DNA from: Mycobacterium gordonae
GTDB lineage: Bacteria; Actinomycetota; Actinomycetes; Mycobacteriales; Mycobacteriaceae
Assembly (NCBI RefSeq): GCF_001417955.2
Contig: NZ_LKTM01000112.1
Coordinates: 124,001-188,000 of the forward strand
Direction: 5' to 3'
Length of the DNA stretch: 64,000 nt
Numbering within the stretch: the stretch's first letter is position 1; each line of letters begins with the position of its first letter. The position numbers and the translations under genes were made by a program. This document shows, piece by piece, positions 1-7,966 of the stretch. The notes beneath the pieces were generated by a model. It was not told the DNA's origin, did no database searches, and saw only the letters and a list, made by a program, of their open reading frames with translations.

Positions 1-1334
1 GGAACCAGCGTGGCCTCTTTGCTCTTGTACAACCGCTCGAGCTGCAGATGCTGCATCGGGCCGAGCGCGCGCGAGCCGATACGGATCTTCTCGTCGGCCG
101 ACGGCTTGACGCACCACACCGTGGTGTCCCAGTTTCCGGCGTAGTACCGCATGCCCGGGAGGAAGGAAACCTTGCGGGGGAACAGGTTTCCGACGACGAC
201 GGTACCGGCGACCACCGCGAACAACAGTGCCACCAATACCGGCTGGTGCGCGTCGGACAGGCCGATGCCCGCGTGCGCGACGAACAGCCACAGCACCCCG
301 AACATCATGAAGACGTTCCACTCCAGCGGAACTCCCATCGGGAAGGCCAGCAGAATGTTCAGGTGGAACACGATCATCACGAATGCGGCGATGGCCGTGG
401 GCCATCCGCCGTGTGAAAAGAGCAGTACCAGCGGCACCAAACCCTCGATTGCGGTGGAGAAGTGCGCAATGAATCCCGACAAGGCACTGGGCCGCAAATC
501 ATCCGGGTACCGCTTGAACAGTGACCGCTTGAGGAATCCCGACGGAATGAACGGGTTGTTCGCCAGCATGGTGGAGATCACAAAGGGAAAGTGCCTGTTC
601 AGCTTTGACGTGGCCGCTCCGAGCCAGATGACCATGAAGACGACCTTGGCCCCGACGACGATGTCGGTCCCGGAGAACAGGAAAGCCACCGTCAGGGGCG
701 CATACACCTCGCCGCGGGCGGCCAGGAAGATGATCTTGTCGCGCAGGCTGACCACGGCCAGGACCGCGAGGATGGCCACCGGTTGCCACCGGGGCAGCAC
801 TCCGATCGTTGTGCCGAGCGCCGGAATCGGCCCGGTGCCGTCGGAGACCAGCGCGGTGACGAGCAATACCAGCAGGGCTGCGTAGAGCAGAGCCTCGAAA
901 GGGGTCCTGTTGGTGCCCCTGGTCAGCGGTACCCGTCCGGGCCACGGCGGCAGCCGGATGGTCCCGGGGCGCAGCCAGTACAAGGCCGATCCGATGGGCG
1001 GGAAGTACCGCCCGGCCAACGGCCCGAAGCAGCAGCCCAGGCCGACGACTTCGAACAGCATCGTGTAGAGCACGGCCTTCTGGAAGACGATCGGCTCGGT
1101 CCACCACGAGGCGACGTCGGTGAAGCCGCCGATGCCCGTTGTGGTCCAGGCGAATACCCAGGCCCCCAGGATGTAGAGTCCGATCTTCACGCCGTACATC
1201 ACGTGCATGATCAGCGGAGTGCCGAATCCGTTGGCGGCGATGTGCTGCATCATCGGGATCACGCGTCGGGCCCGCGGAAGTTTGCTCCATTCGGCTGTCT
1301 CCACGACGGGCAGGTTCGGCTGGATGAACCCCAT
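1..1334 (-). CDS. DUF3556 transmembrane protein (partial, C-terminus beyond the window)
   Basis: The minus strand is open from the ATG at 1334 to the window edge, giving 444 codons with no stop. The N-terminus reads MGFIQPNLPVVETAEWSKLP and is followed by many hydrophobic stretches (for example IGLYILGAWVFAW and VLYTMLFEVVGLGCCF), so it is a polytopic membrane protein. I recognise the overall sequence as the actinobacterial DUF3556 family, whose function is unknown. It is divergent from the ABC importer at 1773 and shows no operon partner inside the window. The family call is from recall of conserved segments, not a search. Confidence 0.8.
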   Translation of the reverse strand, partial: MGFIQPNLPVVETAEWSKLPRARRVIPMMQHIAANGFGTPLIMHVMYGVKIGLYILGAWVFAWTTTGIGGFTDVASWWTEPIVFQKAVLYTMLFEVVGLGCCFGPLAGRYFPPIGSALYWLRPGTIRLPPWPGRVPLTRGTNRTPFEALLYAALLVLLVTALVSDGTGPIPALGTTIGVLPRWQPVAILAVLAVVSLRDKIIFLAARGEVYAPLTVAFLFSGTDIVVGAKVVFMVIWLGAATSKLNRHFPFVISTMLANNPFIPSGFLKRSLFKRYPDDLRPSALSGFIAHFSTAIEGLVPLVLLFSHGGWPTAIAAFVMIVFHLNILLAFPMGVPLEWNVFMMFGVLWLFVAHAGIGLSDAHQPVLVALLFAVVAGTVVVGNLFPRKVSFLPGMRYYAGNWDTTVWCVKPSADEKIRIGSRALGPMQHLQLERLYKSKEATLV

Positions 1335-1772
1335 TGCTGCTCCTTCGAACTGTGTGCGCACGAGCGCCCGCACGTTGCCAACGACACGCCGCCGTGGCCG
1401 GCAATTTGGGGACGCTCGCGAGCGAGGGTCGGGCCCGAGAAAAAACTACCTGCGACGCGGGTGCTGCAACAGACCTGCGTCGACTCACCGGGACAGAATC
1501 TGCCGGTTCCGCGGGCCGGTTGCGATCAGCGCGATCCCATCTCGCCGGGCCGCCGGGCTCCGCCGGGGAGCGACCGCGTGGCGTCACCGTCTTGGATGGT
1601 GAGTATTGTTGGGCGACAGTGCTATTCAGTCCCACCGGACCAGCACGCGCTCGACGGTACCGCCGCGTGGCTGTCTATCGCGCCGCTCTCGCCGGCGCGC
1701 CGGTCCGCTTGGACAAGCGGCGGCGAGACCGGGAAATGTGGGGAACACAGGTCTGCCGAGAGGAACGCGAAC
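1335..1772. other. 438-bp divergent intergenic region
   Basis: This gap separates the DUF3556 gene (minus) from the ABC importer operon (plus). Long open frames cross it but have no coding character. The only structure I see is a 12-bp perfect palindrome, CCGGCGCGCCGG, at 1692-1703. It may hold both promoters. No recognisable operator or riboswitch was found. Confidence 0.4.
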
Positions 1773-2507
1773 GTGGGAACTGCCACTGTACGAATAGTCG
1801 GTGGCCACAAGCGCTTTGATGCCGACAGTCATGCCCTCAACGACATCAACCTGACCATCGACGACGGCGACTTCCTGGCGATTCTCGGGCGCAGCGGCAG
1901 CGGCAAGTCCACCCTGCTGCGGGTCATCGCCGGGCTGGAGACGCTCACCGCGGGCACCGTCGAGTGGTCCAGCGCCAACGGTGTGGCGCGACCCCACACC
2001 GGCGTGGTTTTCCAGCAACCCCTGCTGTTGCCGTGGTTGACCGCCGGCGAGAACGTGACGATCGCCGGGCGATTCGCCGCCAACAAAGCGACATTCCAGC
2101 CGGGATACGCCCAGGAACTGCTGCAACGTTTCGACCTGCAACGGGTGGCCGACCGCTACCCCGATCAGCTCTCCGGCGGCCAGGCGCAGCGGGTGGCGAT
2201 CATCCGCGCGGTGGCCACCCGGCCGCGATTGTTGCTGCTCGACGAGCCGTTCAGCGCCCTGGACCCCGCGATCCGGGCGGACCTGCAATCCTGGCTGGCC
2301 GTCCTGGCCGCCGAGCTGGGAGTGACCGTGGTGCTGGTCACCCACGACGTGGACGAAGCCCTGCTGCTGGCCGGCCGCGTGGTGCTGCTGGGACCCGACG
2401 GCAGGATTCGCCGAGAGTGGCAACCGGCCGTCACCGCCGCGGTCCGCACCGGCGACGATCAACTGCGACAAGAGATCCTGGACCAGTACCGCCTGGTCGA
2501 ACAGTGA
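1773..2507 (+). CDS. ABC transporter ATP-binding protein, nitrate/sulfonate/bicarbonate class
   Basis: This 244-residue ATPase should energise import through the permease at 3661. Walker A is GRSGSGKST at residues 39-47, the signature LSGGQAQR lies near residue 132, and Walker B LLLLDEPFSALD follows near residue 155, then the switch histidine in VTHDVDEALLL. I chose the GTG at 1773 because AGAGGAA lies just upstream and the ABC fold starts a few residues later; the open frame extends to 783 without coding signal. It overlaps the next gene by four bases (GTGA). The substrate is unknown; the family (SsuB, TauB, NrtD) covers sulfonates, taurine, nitrate and similar solutes. Confidence 0.85.
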   Translation: MGTATVRIVGGHKRFDADSHALNDINLTIDDGDFLAILGRSGSGKSTLLRVIAGLETLTAGTVEWSSANGVARPHTGVVFQQPLLLPWLTAGENVTIAGRFAANKATFQPGYAQELLQRFDLQRVADRYPDQLSGGQAQRVAIIRAVATRPRLLLLDEPFSALDPAIRADLQSWLAVLAAELGVTVVLVTHDVDEALLLAGRVVLLGPDGRIRREWQPAVTAAVRTGDDQLRQEILDQYRLVEQ

Positions 2508-3664
2508 CCGGACTGTTCACCCGGCGCCGTCTGCTGATCGGCGCGGCCGCGGCCGGCGGGCTGGCCGGAATCGCCGACCTCGCCCACGCCGCGAGCATCG
2601 ACCGCACCAACACCAGCGGGCAACTCCGAATCGGGTATCTGCCCATCACCGACGCGGCGCCCCTGTTGATCGCGCACGCTGCCGGCCTGTATCAACCAGG
2701 CGTGGTGAGTTCGGCCAAACCGGTGCTGTTCCGCAGCTGGGCCTCGCTCGCCGAAGCATTCGTCACGCGTCAGGTGGACGCGGTCCACATGCTGATGCCC
2801 ACCGCGATCCAACTGCGCTTCCTGCTGCGCAGCCCGGTGCGGGTACTGAGCTGGAATCACACCAACGGATCGGCCCTGACCGTCGCGCCCGGCATCACCG
2901 ATCTCGGGCAACTTGCCGGCACTCAGGTGGCGATCCCGTTCTGGTGGTCGATCCACAACATCATCCTTCAGCAACTGCTGCGCGCCCACGGCCTGACACC
3001 GGTGGTGCGCCGCAGCGCCTCTCGAAGCGCGCGCACGGTCGAGCTGATCGTCATGAGCCCCTCAGACATGGTGCCGGCGTTGGCGAACCGGTCGATCAGC
3101 GGCTACGTGGTGGCCGACCCGTTCAACGCCATGGCGCAGGTACGCAAGATCGGGCGCATCCACACCTTCCTCGGTGACGTGTGGCTTGACCACGCCTGCT
3201 GCGTGGTGCTGGCCCACCAGGACCTGATCGAGCACCGGCCGGACGCGGCTGCGTCACTGGTCAATTCGATCGTGGCGGCCCAGCAGCACATCAACGCGGA
3301 TCGGCCCGCGGCAGCCGTGGCGCTGTCCAACGGTGCCTACCTGCCGCAACCTCAGCCGGCCATCAAGACCGCGCTGACCTACCGCGCCCAGGACTACCGC
3401 TTCGCGCACCCTGACTGGCAGCCACAACGGTTGGGGTATCAACCGTTTCCCTTCCCGAGCTTCACCCGCCGCCTCGTCGAGGCCATGCATGACACCGTCG
3501 TCGACGGCGACCGCGCCTTCCTGGACCGGATCGATCTGGCGTCGGTGCATTCCGAACTGGTCGACGACACGTTCGTGCGGAGGGCGCTGGTAGCGCATGG
3601 CGGACCCGCAACCTTCGGAATCCCCGCAGATCTGACCCGAACCGAACAGGTGCAGCCGCAATGA
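2504..3664 (+). CDS. ABC transporter substrate-binding protein, NrtA/SsuA-like
   Basis: This 386-residue exported binding protein starts at the GTG at 2504, overlapping the ATPase stop. The N-terminus carries an arginine pair and hydrophobic stretch (FTRRRLLIGAAAAGGLAGI) ending in AHA, a likely Tat-type signal. The mature part begins with LRIGYLPITDAAPLLIAHAAGLY, typical of the NMT1/CmpA/NrtA binding-protein fold. It ends four bases into the permease gene. The ligand cannot be told from sequence alone. No lipobox cysteine is visible, so it is either periplasmic or anchored by an uncleaved signal. Confidence 0.85.
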   Translation: MTGLFTRRRLLIGAAAAGGLAGIADLAHAASIDRTNTSGQLRIGYLPITDAAPLLIAHAAGLYQPGVVSSAKPVLFRSWASLAEAFVTRQVDAVHMLMPTAIQLRFLLRSPVRVLSWNHTNGSALTVAPGITDLGQLAGTQVAIPFWWSIHNIILQQLLRAHGLTPVVRRSASRSARTVELIVMSPSDMVPALANRSISGYVVADPFNAMAQVRKIGRIHTFLGDVWLDHACCVVLAHQDLIEHRPDAAASLVNSIVAAQQHINADRPAAAVALSNGAYLPQPQPAIKTALTYRAQDYRFAHPDWQPQRLGYQPFPFPSFTRRLVEAMHDTVVDGDRAFLDRIDLASVHSELVDDTFVRRALVAHGGPATFGIPADLTRTEQVQPQ

Positions 3665-4452
3665 CTCTGAACACCCCGACAGCCGAAGCGCCGGCGCCGG
3701 CCCGCCCCGCCCGGCAGTGGTGGCCGCCCGTCCTGGCCATCGCGACCGCAGTCGGGGCGTGGTGGCTGGCGACCGCCGTGCTGGCCCCGTCGCAGTCCCT
3801 GCTCCGCGAGACGACGCCGGTGAAAGTGGTCAAGTCCCTGGTTGATCTGTTCAACCGCGGCGTGCTGCTACCCGACACCGGGGTGAGCCTGTGGCGGCTG
3901 CTGGTCGGGTTGCTGGTCGGTGCCGTGATCGGCATCCCCGCCGGGCTGTTGATCGGGCTGAACGACACCGCCGATCGCGCCACCCGTCCCGTCGTCCAAT
4001 TCCTGCGGATGATCTCGCCGCTGTCGTGGGCGCCGATCTCGGTGGCGCTCTTCGGGATCGGCAACGAGCCGGTGATCTTCCTGATCGCCGCGGCATCGGT
4101 GTGGCCCATCCTGATCAACACCGCAGCCGGTGTGCACGCCATTGACCCGGGCTACCTGCAGGTCGCCAAATCGTTCGGCGCCACCCGCCTCGAGCAACTC
4201 ACCGTCGTCGTGCTGCCCGCGATCCGCGGCCATCTGCAGACCGGTCTGCGGCTGGCGTTGGGGATCGCGTGGGTGGTGTTGGTCCCGGCCGAAATGCTGG
4301 GCGTGCGTTCGGGTCTCGGCTACCAGATCCTCAACGCCCGCGACCAGTTGGCCTACGGACAGGTGGTTGCGGTGATCGTGGTGATCGGCGTGATCGGCTA
4401 CCTGCTGGATCTCGTTGCACGTCGGGCGTTGTCGGGCTCGCGCCCGGCATGA
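3661..4452 (+). CDS. ABC transporter permease, BPD_transp_1 family
   Basis: This 263-residue inner-membrane permease is the third gene of the importer operon. It has about six hydrophobic segments. The cytoplasmic coupling (EAA) loop is visible as AKSFGATRLEQLTVVVLPA around residues 163-182. The ATG at 3661 overlaps the stop of the binding-protein gene by four bases, so the three genes are translationally coupled. It matches SsuC/NrtB-type permeases and should work as a homodimer with the ATPase at 1773. Confidence 0.88.
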   Translation: MTLNTPTAEAPAPARPARQWWPPVLAIATAVGAWWLATAVLAPSQSLLRETTPVKVVKSLVDLFNRGVLLPDTGVSLWRLLVGLLVGAVIGIPAGLLIGLNDTADRATRPVVQFLRMISPLSWAPISVALFGIGNEPVIFLIAAASVWPILINTAAGVHAIDPGYLQVAKSFGATRLEQLTVVVLPAIRGHLQTGLRLALGIAWVVLVPAEMLGVRSGLGYQILNARDQLAYGQVVAVIVVIGVIGYLLDLVARRALSGSRPA

Positions 4453-4453
4453 G

Positions 4454-5302
4454 TCACGCGACCGCGCGCGACCACGCCAGCGGGTTGAGTTCCCGGAACG
4501 GGTCGTCGGCCCGCAACGCCAGCAGGTCCCGGAGTATGACTTCGAGTTCGCGCTGAGTGTTGTCGCGGACCGTGCTCACCCAGGTCTCGGCCGACACCCG
4601 GGCTGGTCTGCTGGTGTCGATCGGGTCGCCGAACCGCAGATACATCCGCTGCGGGCGGGGGATGAGGGTGGGGCCGATTCCTCTGAGCAAGGGCATCGCC
4701 ATGCCGGCATCCCCGCTGAGCCTCTTGCTGACGGCTTGGCTGAGACGGCCCAGCCTGCTGTCCCGCGTGACCAGGCTCTTGTAGACGTCGTCGCCGCCGA
4801 CCAGTCCGACCGGCACGATGGGGTAGTCGTGTTCGGCGGCCAGGCGCGCGAAGCCGGACCGGCCCTGCCAGTTCAGCCGGTATTCCTCACCCTTGAATTT
4901 CGCGATCTCGCGGCCCCCTCCCGGGAACACCAGGATGGTCTCGTTGTCGCGCATCAGTTCGCGGGCGGTCTCCGGGGCGCCGACGACGCCGCCGTAGGCG
5001 GCGATGAGGTCACGTCCCAGCCCTTTCGCCTCACCGAACTTGCGATCGGCCAACGGCCGCACCCGGGTGCCCGTCACCCGCCGCACGTAGTGCGGAACGA
5101 GCAGGATTTCTGCGAATGCCTGTTGAGTGTGGTTGCCCACCAACAGGAATCGGCCATCCGCGGGCAGCTTCTCCAGCCCGCTGACATAGGGCCGGTACAG
5201 GTCGACGACGGGTTGGATCCCGCCCTGGATCTTCTGCAGTGCCTCACTCAGGATCTGCACGCGGCGGGGGTGGTTCATCACGGTTTCACGTGCTTCGGTC
5301 AT
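4454..5302 (-). CDS. PlsC-like lysophospholipid acyltransferase family protein
   Basis: This 282-residue protein belongs to the glycerolipid acyltransferase superfamily. It has LLVGNHTQQAFAE in place of the canonical NHx4D block: the histidine is kept but the position expected to be Asp is Phe. The second block, VFPGGGREIAK, resembles the FPEGTR region. This pattern is closer to the plant DGAT/phytyl-ester-synthase-like branch than to PlsC itself, so the acceptor lipid is uncertain. The ATG at 5302 has GAGGAG six bases upstream. It is divergent from a TetR gene, and the shared promoter holds a long palindrome, so TetR control is likely. Confidence 0.78.
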   Translation of the reverse strand: MTEARETVMNHPRRVQILSEALQKIQGGIQPVVDLYRPYVSGLEKLPADGRFLLVGNHTQQAFAEILLVPHYVRRVTGTRVRPLADRKFGEAKGLGRDLIAAYGGVVGAPETARELMRDNETILVFPGGGREIAKFKGEEYRLNWQGRSGFARLAAEHDYPIVPVGLVGGDDVYKSLVTRDSRLGRLSQAVSKRLSGDAGMAMPLLRGIGPTLIPRPQRMYLRFGDPIDTSRPARVSAETWVSTVRDNTQRELEVILRDLLALRADDPFRELNPLAWSRAVA

Positions 5303-5330
5303 GGATTCTCCTCTGTTTCGCTGCTCACTA

Positions 5331-5356
5331 TACCGAACGAACTAGTTCGTATGGTA
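5331..5356. promoter_or_regulatory. TetR-type operator between the acyltransferase and its regulator
   Basis: A perfect 14-bp palindrome, ACGAACTAGTTCGT, sits at 5337-5350. The symmetry extends outward to 5331-5356 (TACC and GGTA outer arms, with two mismatched base pairs between). It lies 29 bases from the acyltransferase ATG and directly upstream of the TetR start, overlapping a possible -10 (TATGGT, 5350-5355). This is the placement expected for autoregulation plus control of the divergent gene. Confidence 0.75.
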
Positions 5357-5366
5357 CCTTTTGGAG

Positions 5367-5939
5367 GTGCGCACCACAGATGAACTTCGTGACACGATCC
5401 TGGGTGCCGCGCGATCGGAGTTCGCTCAATTCGGGCTGGCCGGTGCGCGGATCGACCGCATCGCCAGAGCGGCGAGTGCCAGCAAGGAGCGTCTCTACGC
5501 GCACTTCAGGGACAAGGAGACCCTGTTCCGCAGCGTCGTCGCCGCCGACAGTGCGGAGTTCTTCGCCGCCGTCAGCCTGCGGCCCGAGGCGGTACCCGAC
5601 TTCGTCGGCGACATCTTCGACCTGGCCTGTCGGCGGCCCGAGCACCTGCGCATGATCACCTGGGCCAACCTGGAGGGGCTGACCCTCGATCCGCCGCCCG
5701 CGCACGAGTGGGATTCGGTGCCGGCCCGCGACATTCGTGCCATTGAGGAAGCGCAGGCCGCCGGCTACGTCGACCCGACCTGGCAGCCCATGGAACTGCT
5801 GGTGATGTTGTTCGGCGTCGGACTGTCCTGGGCGCAGTCACCGCACCCGGACGCTCAGTCGTCCGATCCCGAGATGCTGGCGGCGCGGCGCGCGGCCGTC
5901 GTGGAGGCGGCCCGGCGAATCATTGCGCCGCGAGAATAG
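5367..5939 (+). CDS. TetR/AcrR family transcriptional regulator
   Basis: This protein has about 190 residues. The N-terminal helix-turn-helix spans roughly residues 8-52 (ILGAARSEFAQFGLAGARID, then SKERLYAHFRDKETLF), followed by a variable ligand domain. I use the GTG at 5367. A TTG at 5361 is the alternative, and a GGAG immediately before the GTG is too close for a normal ribosome site, so the message may be leaderless. It presumably binds the palindrome at 5331-5356 and represses itself and the divergent acyltransferase. Its 3' end overlaps the convergent FAD oxidoreductase gene by 20 bases. Confidence 0.88.
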   Translation: MRTTDELRDTILGAARSEFAQFGLAGARIDRIARAASASKERLYAHFRDKETLFRSVVAADSAEFFAAVSLRPEAVPDFVGDIFDLACRRPEHLRMITWANLEGLTLDPPPAHEWDSVPARDIRAIEEAQAAGYVDPTWQPMELLVMLFGVGLSWAQSPHPDAQSSDPEMLAARRAAVVEAARRIIAPRE

Positions 5940-7161
5940 CCTCGGCCGTGCGGCGCCCGCTCACCAGGGCGCCTTGAATCGAGGCGGTGTCGCGGTGGTC
6001 GCCGCACAGCCATATCCCTGCCGAGGTGCGGATCGGTCGGCGCACGCACAACGGTGGGTGTTGAGCGGGCAGTGCCTTGGGAATCACGTGCCTGGTCAAC
6101 GGCTTCCAACCGCGAGGGTCGGTTTGCATGATGTCTGCGGCGTGCTCACGCACGACACTTTCCGACGGCACGGCGCCGTCCCGCTCGACCACCGCCGACG
6201 CCGCGACGAGGTGCCGTCCCGGCGGCGCGTACGTCGGGGCGGCCGCACTGATCACCGCGGTGTTCACCACTGGCCCGGGGGGATTGCGGCGGCCGTCCAC
6301 CCGGAGCATCGGTGGCCCGGGCACCGCCTGGTCGGATTCCCACCAGTCGGTCACGACCCCGTGCATCTGCGGTGCCGTTTCGGTGGTCAGCCATGCCGCC
6401 GCGACCGCGTCCGTCGCAACGACCACATGCTTCGCCTGGACGTTCACACCCTCCGCATGTACGAGGTATCCATTCAGGTCGGGATCGATACGAAATGCCC
6501 GGTGCTCGAACGCTATCCGATCACCGATCCGAGCGGCCAACTGCTCGGGCAGGGCCTGCATGCCGTTGGCCGGCAGCGCGGGGACGCCGAGGGCGAACAT
6601 CCGTGCCAGCAGTAAAGCGAACGCGTTGGACGTGGCCCCGGTCGTCTCGAGCAGAACGCCCGCGAAGAAGCGGTCCACCACCCTGCGCACCTCGCCGTGC
6701 AAACCGGCCCGATCCAGCGCCTCCCTGAGGGTTAGGTCCCGATTGCTGTGCTCCTTGAGGTGTTTCGGCCGCAAGGCCGGCCCCGCCCAGCGCGCCAGGG
6801 CCACCACGTCGCGCGGCCTGATGGCTCCCGAGGACAACATCGCGGGCACCCGACCGGGGGCGCGCAGCGGATGCACCCACACCTGCGAACCCTTCTCGGA
6901 GCGGACCATGACGCCGGCGCCGAACGGTTGCAGGCGCAGTTTTGCCAGATCGACCGCCTCTTGCAGCTCCGGGTACGCCGGATTGAGCACCTGAAAGCCG
7001 CGGTCGCACCGGAACCCGTCGATGTTGTCGGTACGGATCCGGCCGCCGACCGCGCTCTTGGCCTCCCAGACCCGCACGTCGCGACCGGCGGCCACCAGCA
7101 CGTCAGCACAGCGCAGGCCGGCCAGCCCCGCGCCGATGACCAGAACTTCCACTTCGTCCAT
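5920..7161 (-). CDS. FAD-dependent oxidoreductase (amine oxidase/phytoene dehydrogenase-like)
   Basis: This 413-residue flavoprotein is the last gene of the six-gene MAA-like operon. The N-terminus has a Rossmann motif (VLVIGAGLAGLRCADVL) followed by WEAKSAVGGRIRTD, the conserved RxGGRxxT-type FAD block of the amine oxidase superfamily. The C-terminal FAD block is IWLCGDHRDTASIQGALVSG. The ATG at 7161 is one base after the stop of the oxygenase gene, with GGGTGAG upstream. The substrate is unknown. Its position suggests a tailoring or desaturation step on the cyclohexenone product, or it may simply be co-transcribed. I know of no flavin enzyme in characterised MAA pathways. Confidence 0.82.
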   Translation of the reverse strand: MDEVEVLVIGAGLAGLRCADVLVAAGRDVRVWEAKSAVGGRIRTDNIDGFRCDRGFQVLNPAYPELQEAVDLAKLRLQPFGAGVMVRSEKGSQVWVHPLRAPGRVPAMLSSGAIRPRDVVALARWAGPALRPKHLKEHSNRDLTLREALDRAGLHGEVRRVVDRFFAGVLLETTGATSNAFALLLARMFALGVPALPANGMQALPEQLAARIGDRIAFEHRAFRIDPDLNGYLVHAEGVNVQAKHVVVATDAVAAAWLTTETAPQMHGVVTDWWESDQAVPGPPMLRVDGRRNPPGPVVNTAVISAAAPTYAPPGRHLVAASAVVERDGAVPSESVVREHAADIMQTDPRGWKPLTRHVIPKALPAQHPPLCVRRPIRTSAGIWLCGDHRDTASIQGALVSGRRTAEAILAAQ

Positions 7162-7162
7162 A

Positions 7163-7966
7163 TCAGCTCACCCTTTCGGCGGAACTGGAACCTGACCGGT
7201 GATCGGCGACCATACCCCGGTGCATGACGCGGTCGCCGATCACCCCGCTGTGGTCGGCGCAGTGCAGCACGCAGCGGTTGTCCCACATCACGAGATCACC
7301 GTCCGACCATTCGTGGCGGTAGACATTGTCCGCCCGCGTGGAGTGGCGGAACAGGAAGGCGATGGTCGCGGCCGCGACCTCCGGCGACATGCCGCTGACC
7401 GCGGCGCAGCGCTGCGGGGCTGACAGGTACAGCGCCGTCCGGCCGGACTCGGGGTGATCGAGAAAGACGGGGTGCTGTGCCGTCGTCTCCTGGTCGGCGT
7501 CCAGGTCCAGTCCCGTCATGATGTGGGTGATGGTGCGTCCGTGGAGCCGGTCGCGGACTTGGCCGGGCAGTGATTCGTAGGCCGCGTACTGGTCGGTGAA
7601 CAGCGTGTGCCCGCCGCGGCTTGGAACCCGGACCGCGCGTAAGGCGGTGTAGGCGGGTGGATTTCGCACGTAGCTGGTGTCGGTGTGAAACGTCGAGCGG
7701 GGTGGTCGGTCGCGACCCACATTGCTGACCACGTTGAGGTCCGGGAATCCCGGCACGGGCGATTCGCCGACGGTGAACACGATCTCACCGAAACGTCGCA
7801 GGAAATCCACGAACTGCGCGTCGTCGATGGCCTGGCCCGGCAGGACGACGACACCGCGTCGGGCAAGCACCGCGCGCAACTCACACACGTCGCGGTCGGT
7901 CAGAGCGGTGACTGACAGACCAGTTATCAAGGCCCCCAGCGGTTTCAGCGCCGTGTAGTCAGGCAC
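7163..7966 (-). CDS. TauD/TfdA-family Fe(II)/2-oxoglutarate oxygenase in the MAA-like operon
   Basis: From the GTG at 7964-7966 the protein has 267 residues. The iron triad is intact: H94 and D96 in FHTDTSYV and H235 in DNRCVLHCAD. R250 in HRGMV is placed to bind 2-oxoglutarate. The gene overlaps the end of the mysD-like gene by 22 bases; the open frame extends further upstream, but only inside that gene. Cyanobacterial palythine pathways use a different oxygenase family (MysH, phytanoyl-CoA hydroxylase-like) to trim the amino-acid side chain. This enzyme could do an analogous step by convergent recruitment, which is inference. Confidence 0.85.
   Translation of the reverse strand: MPDYTALKPLGALITGLSVTALTDRDVCELRAVLARRGVVVLPGQAIDDAQFVDFLRRFGEIVFTVGESPVPGFPDLNVVSNVGRDRPPRSTFHTDTSYVRNPPAYTALRAVRVPSRGGHTLFTDQYAAYESLPGQVRDRLHGRTITHIMTGLDLDADQETTAQHPVFLDHPESGRTALYLSAPQRCAAVSGMSPEVAAATIAFLFRHSTRADNVYRHEWSDGDLVMWDNRCVLHCADHSGVIGDRVMHRGMVADHRSGSSSAERVS

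Noticed and set aside
783..1772. Long N-terminal extension of the ABC ATPase frame
   Set aside because: It runs antisense through the DUF3556 gene with low-complexity content. The GTG at 1773 has a ribosome site and gives a normal ATPase length.
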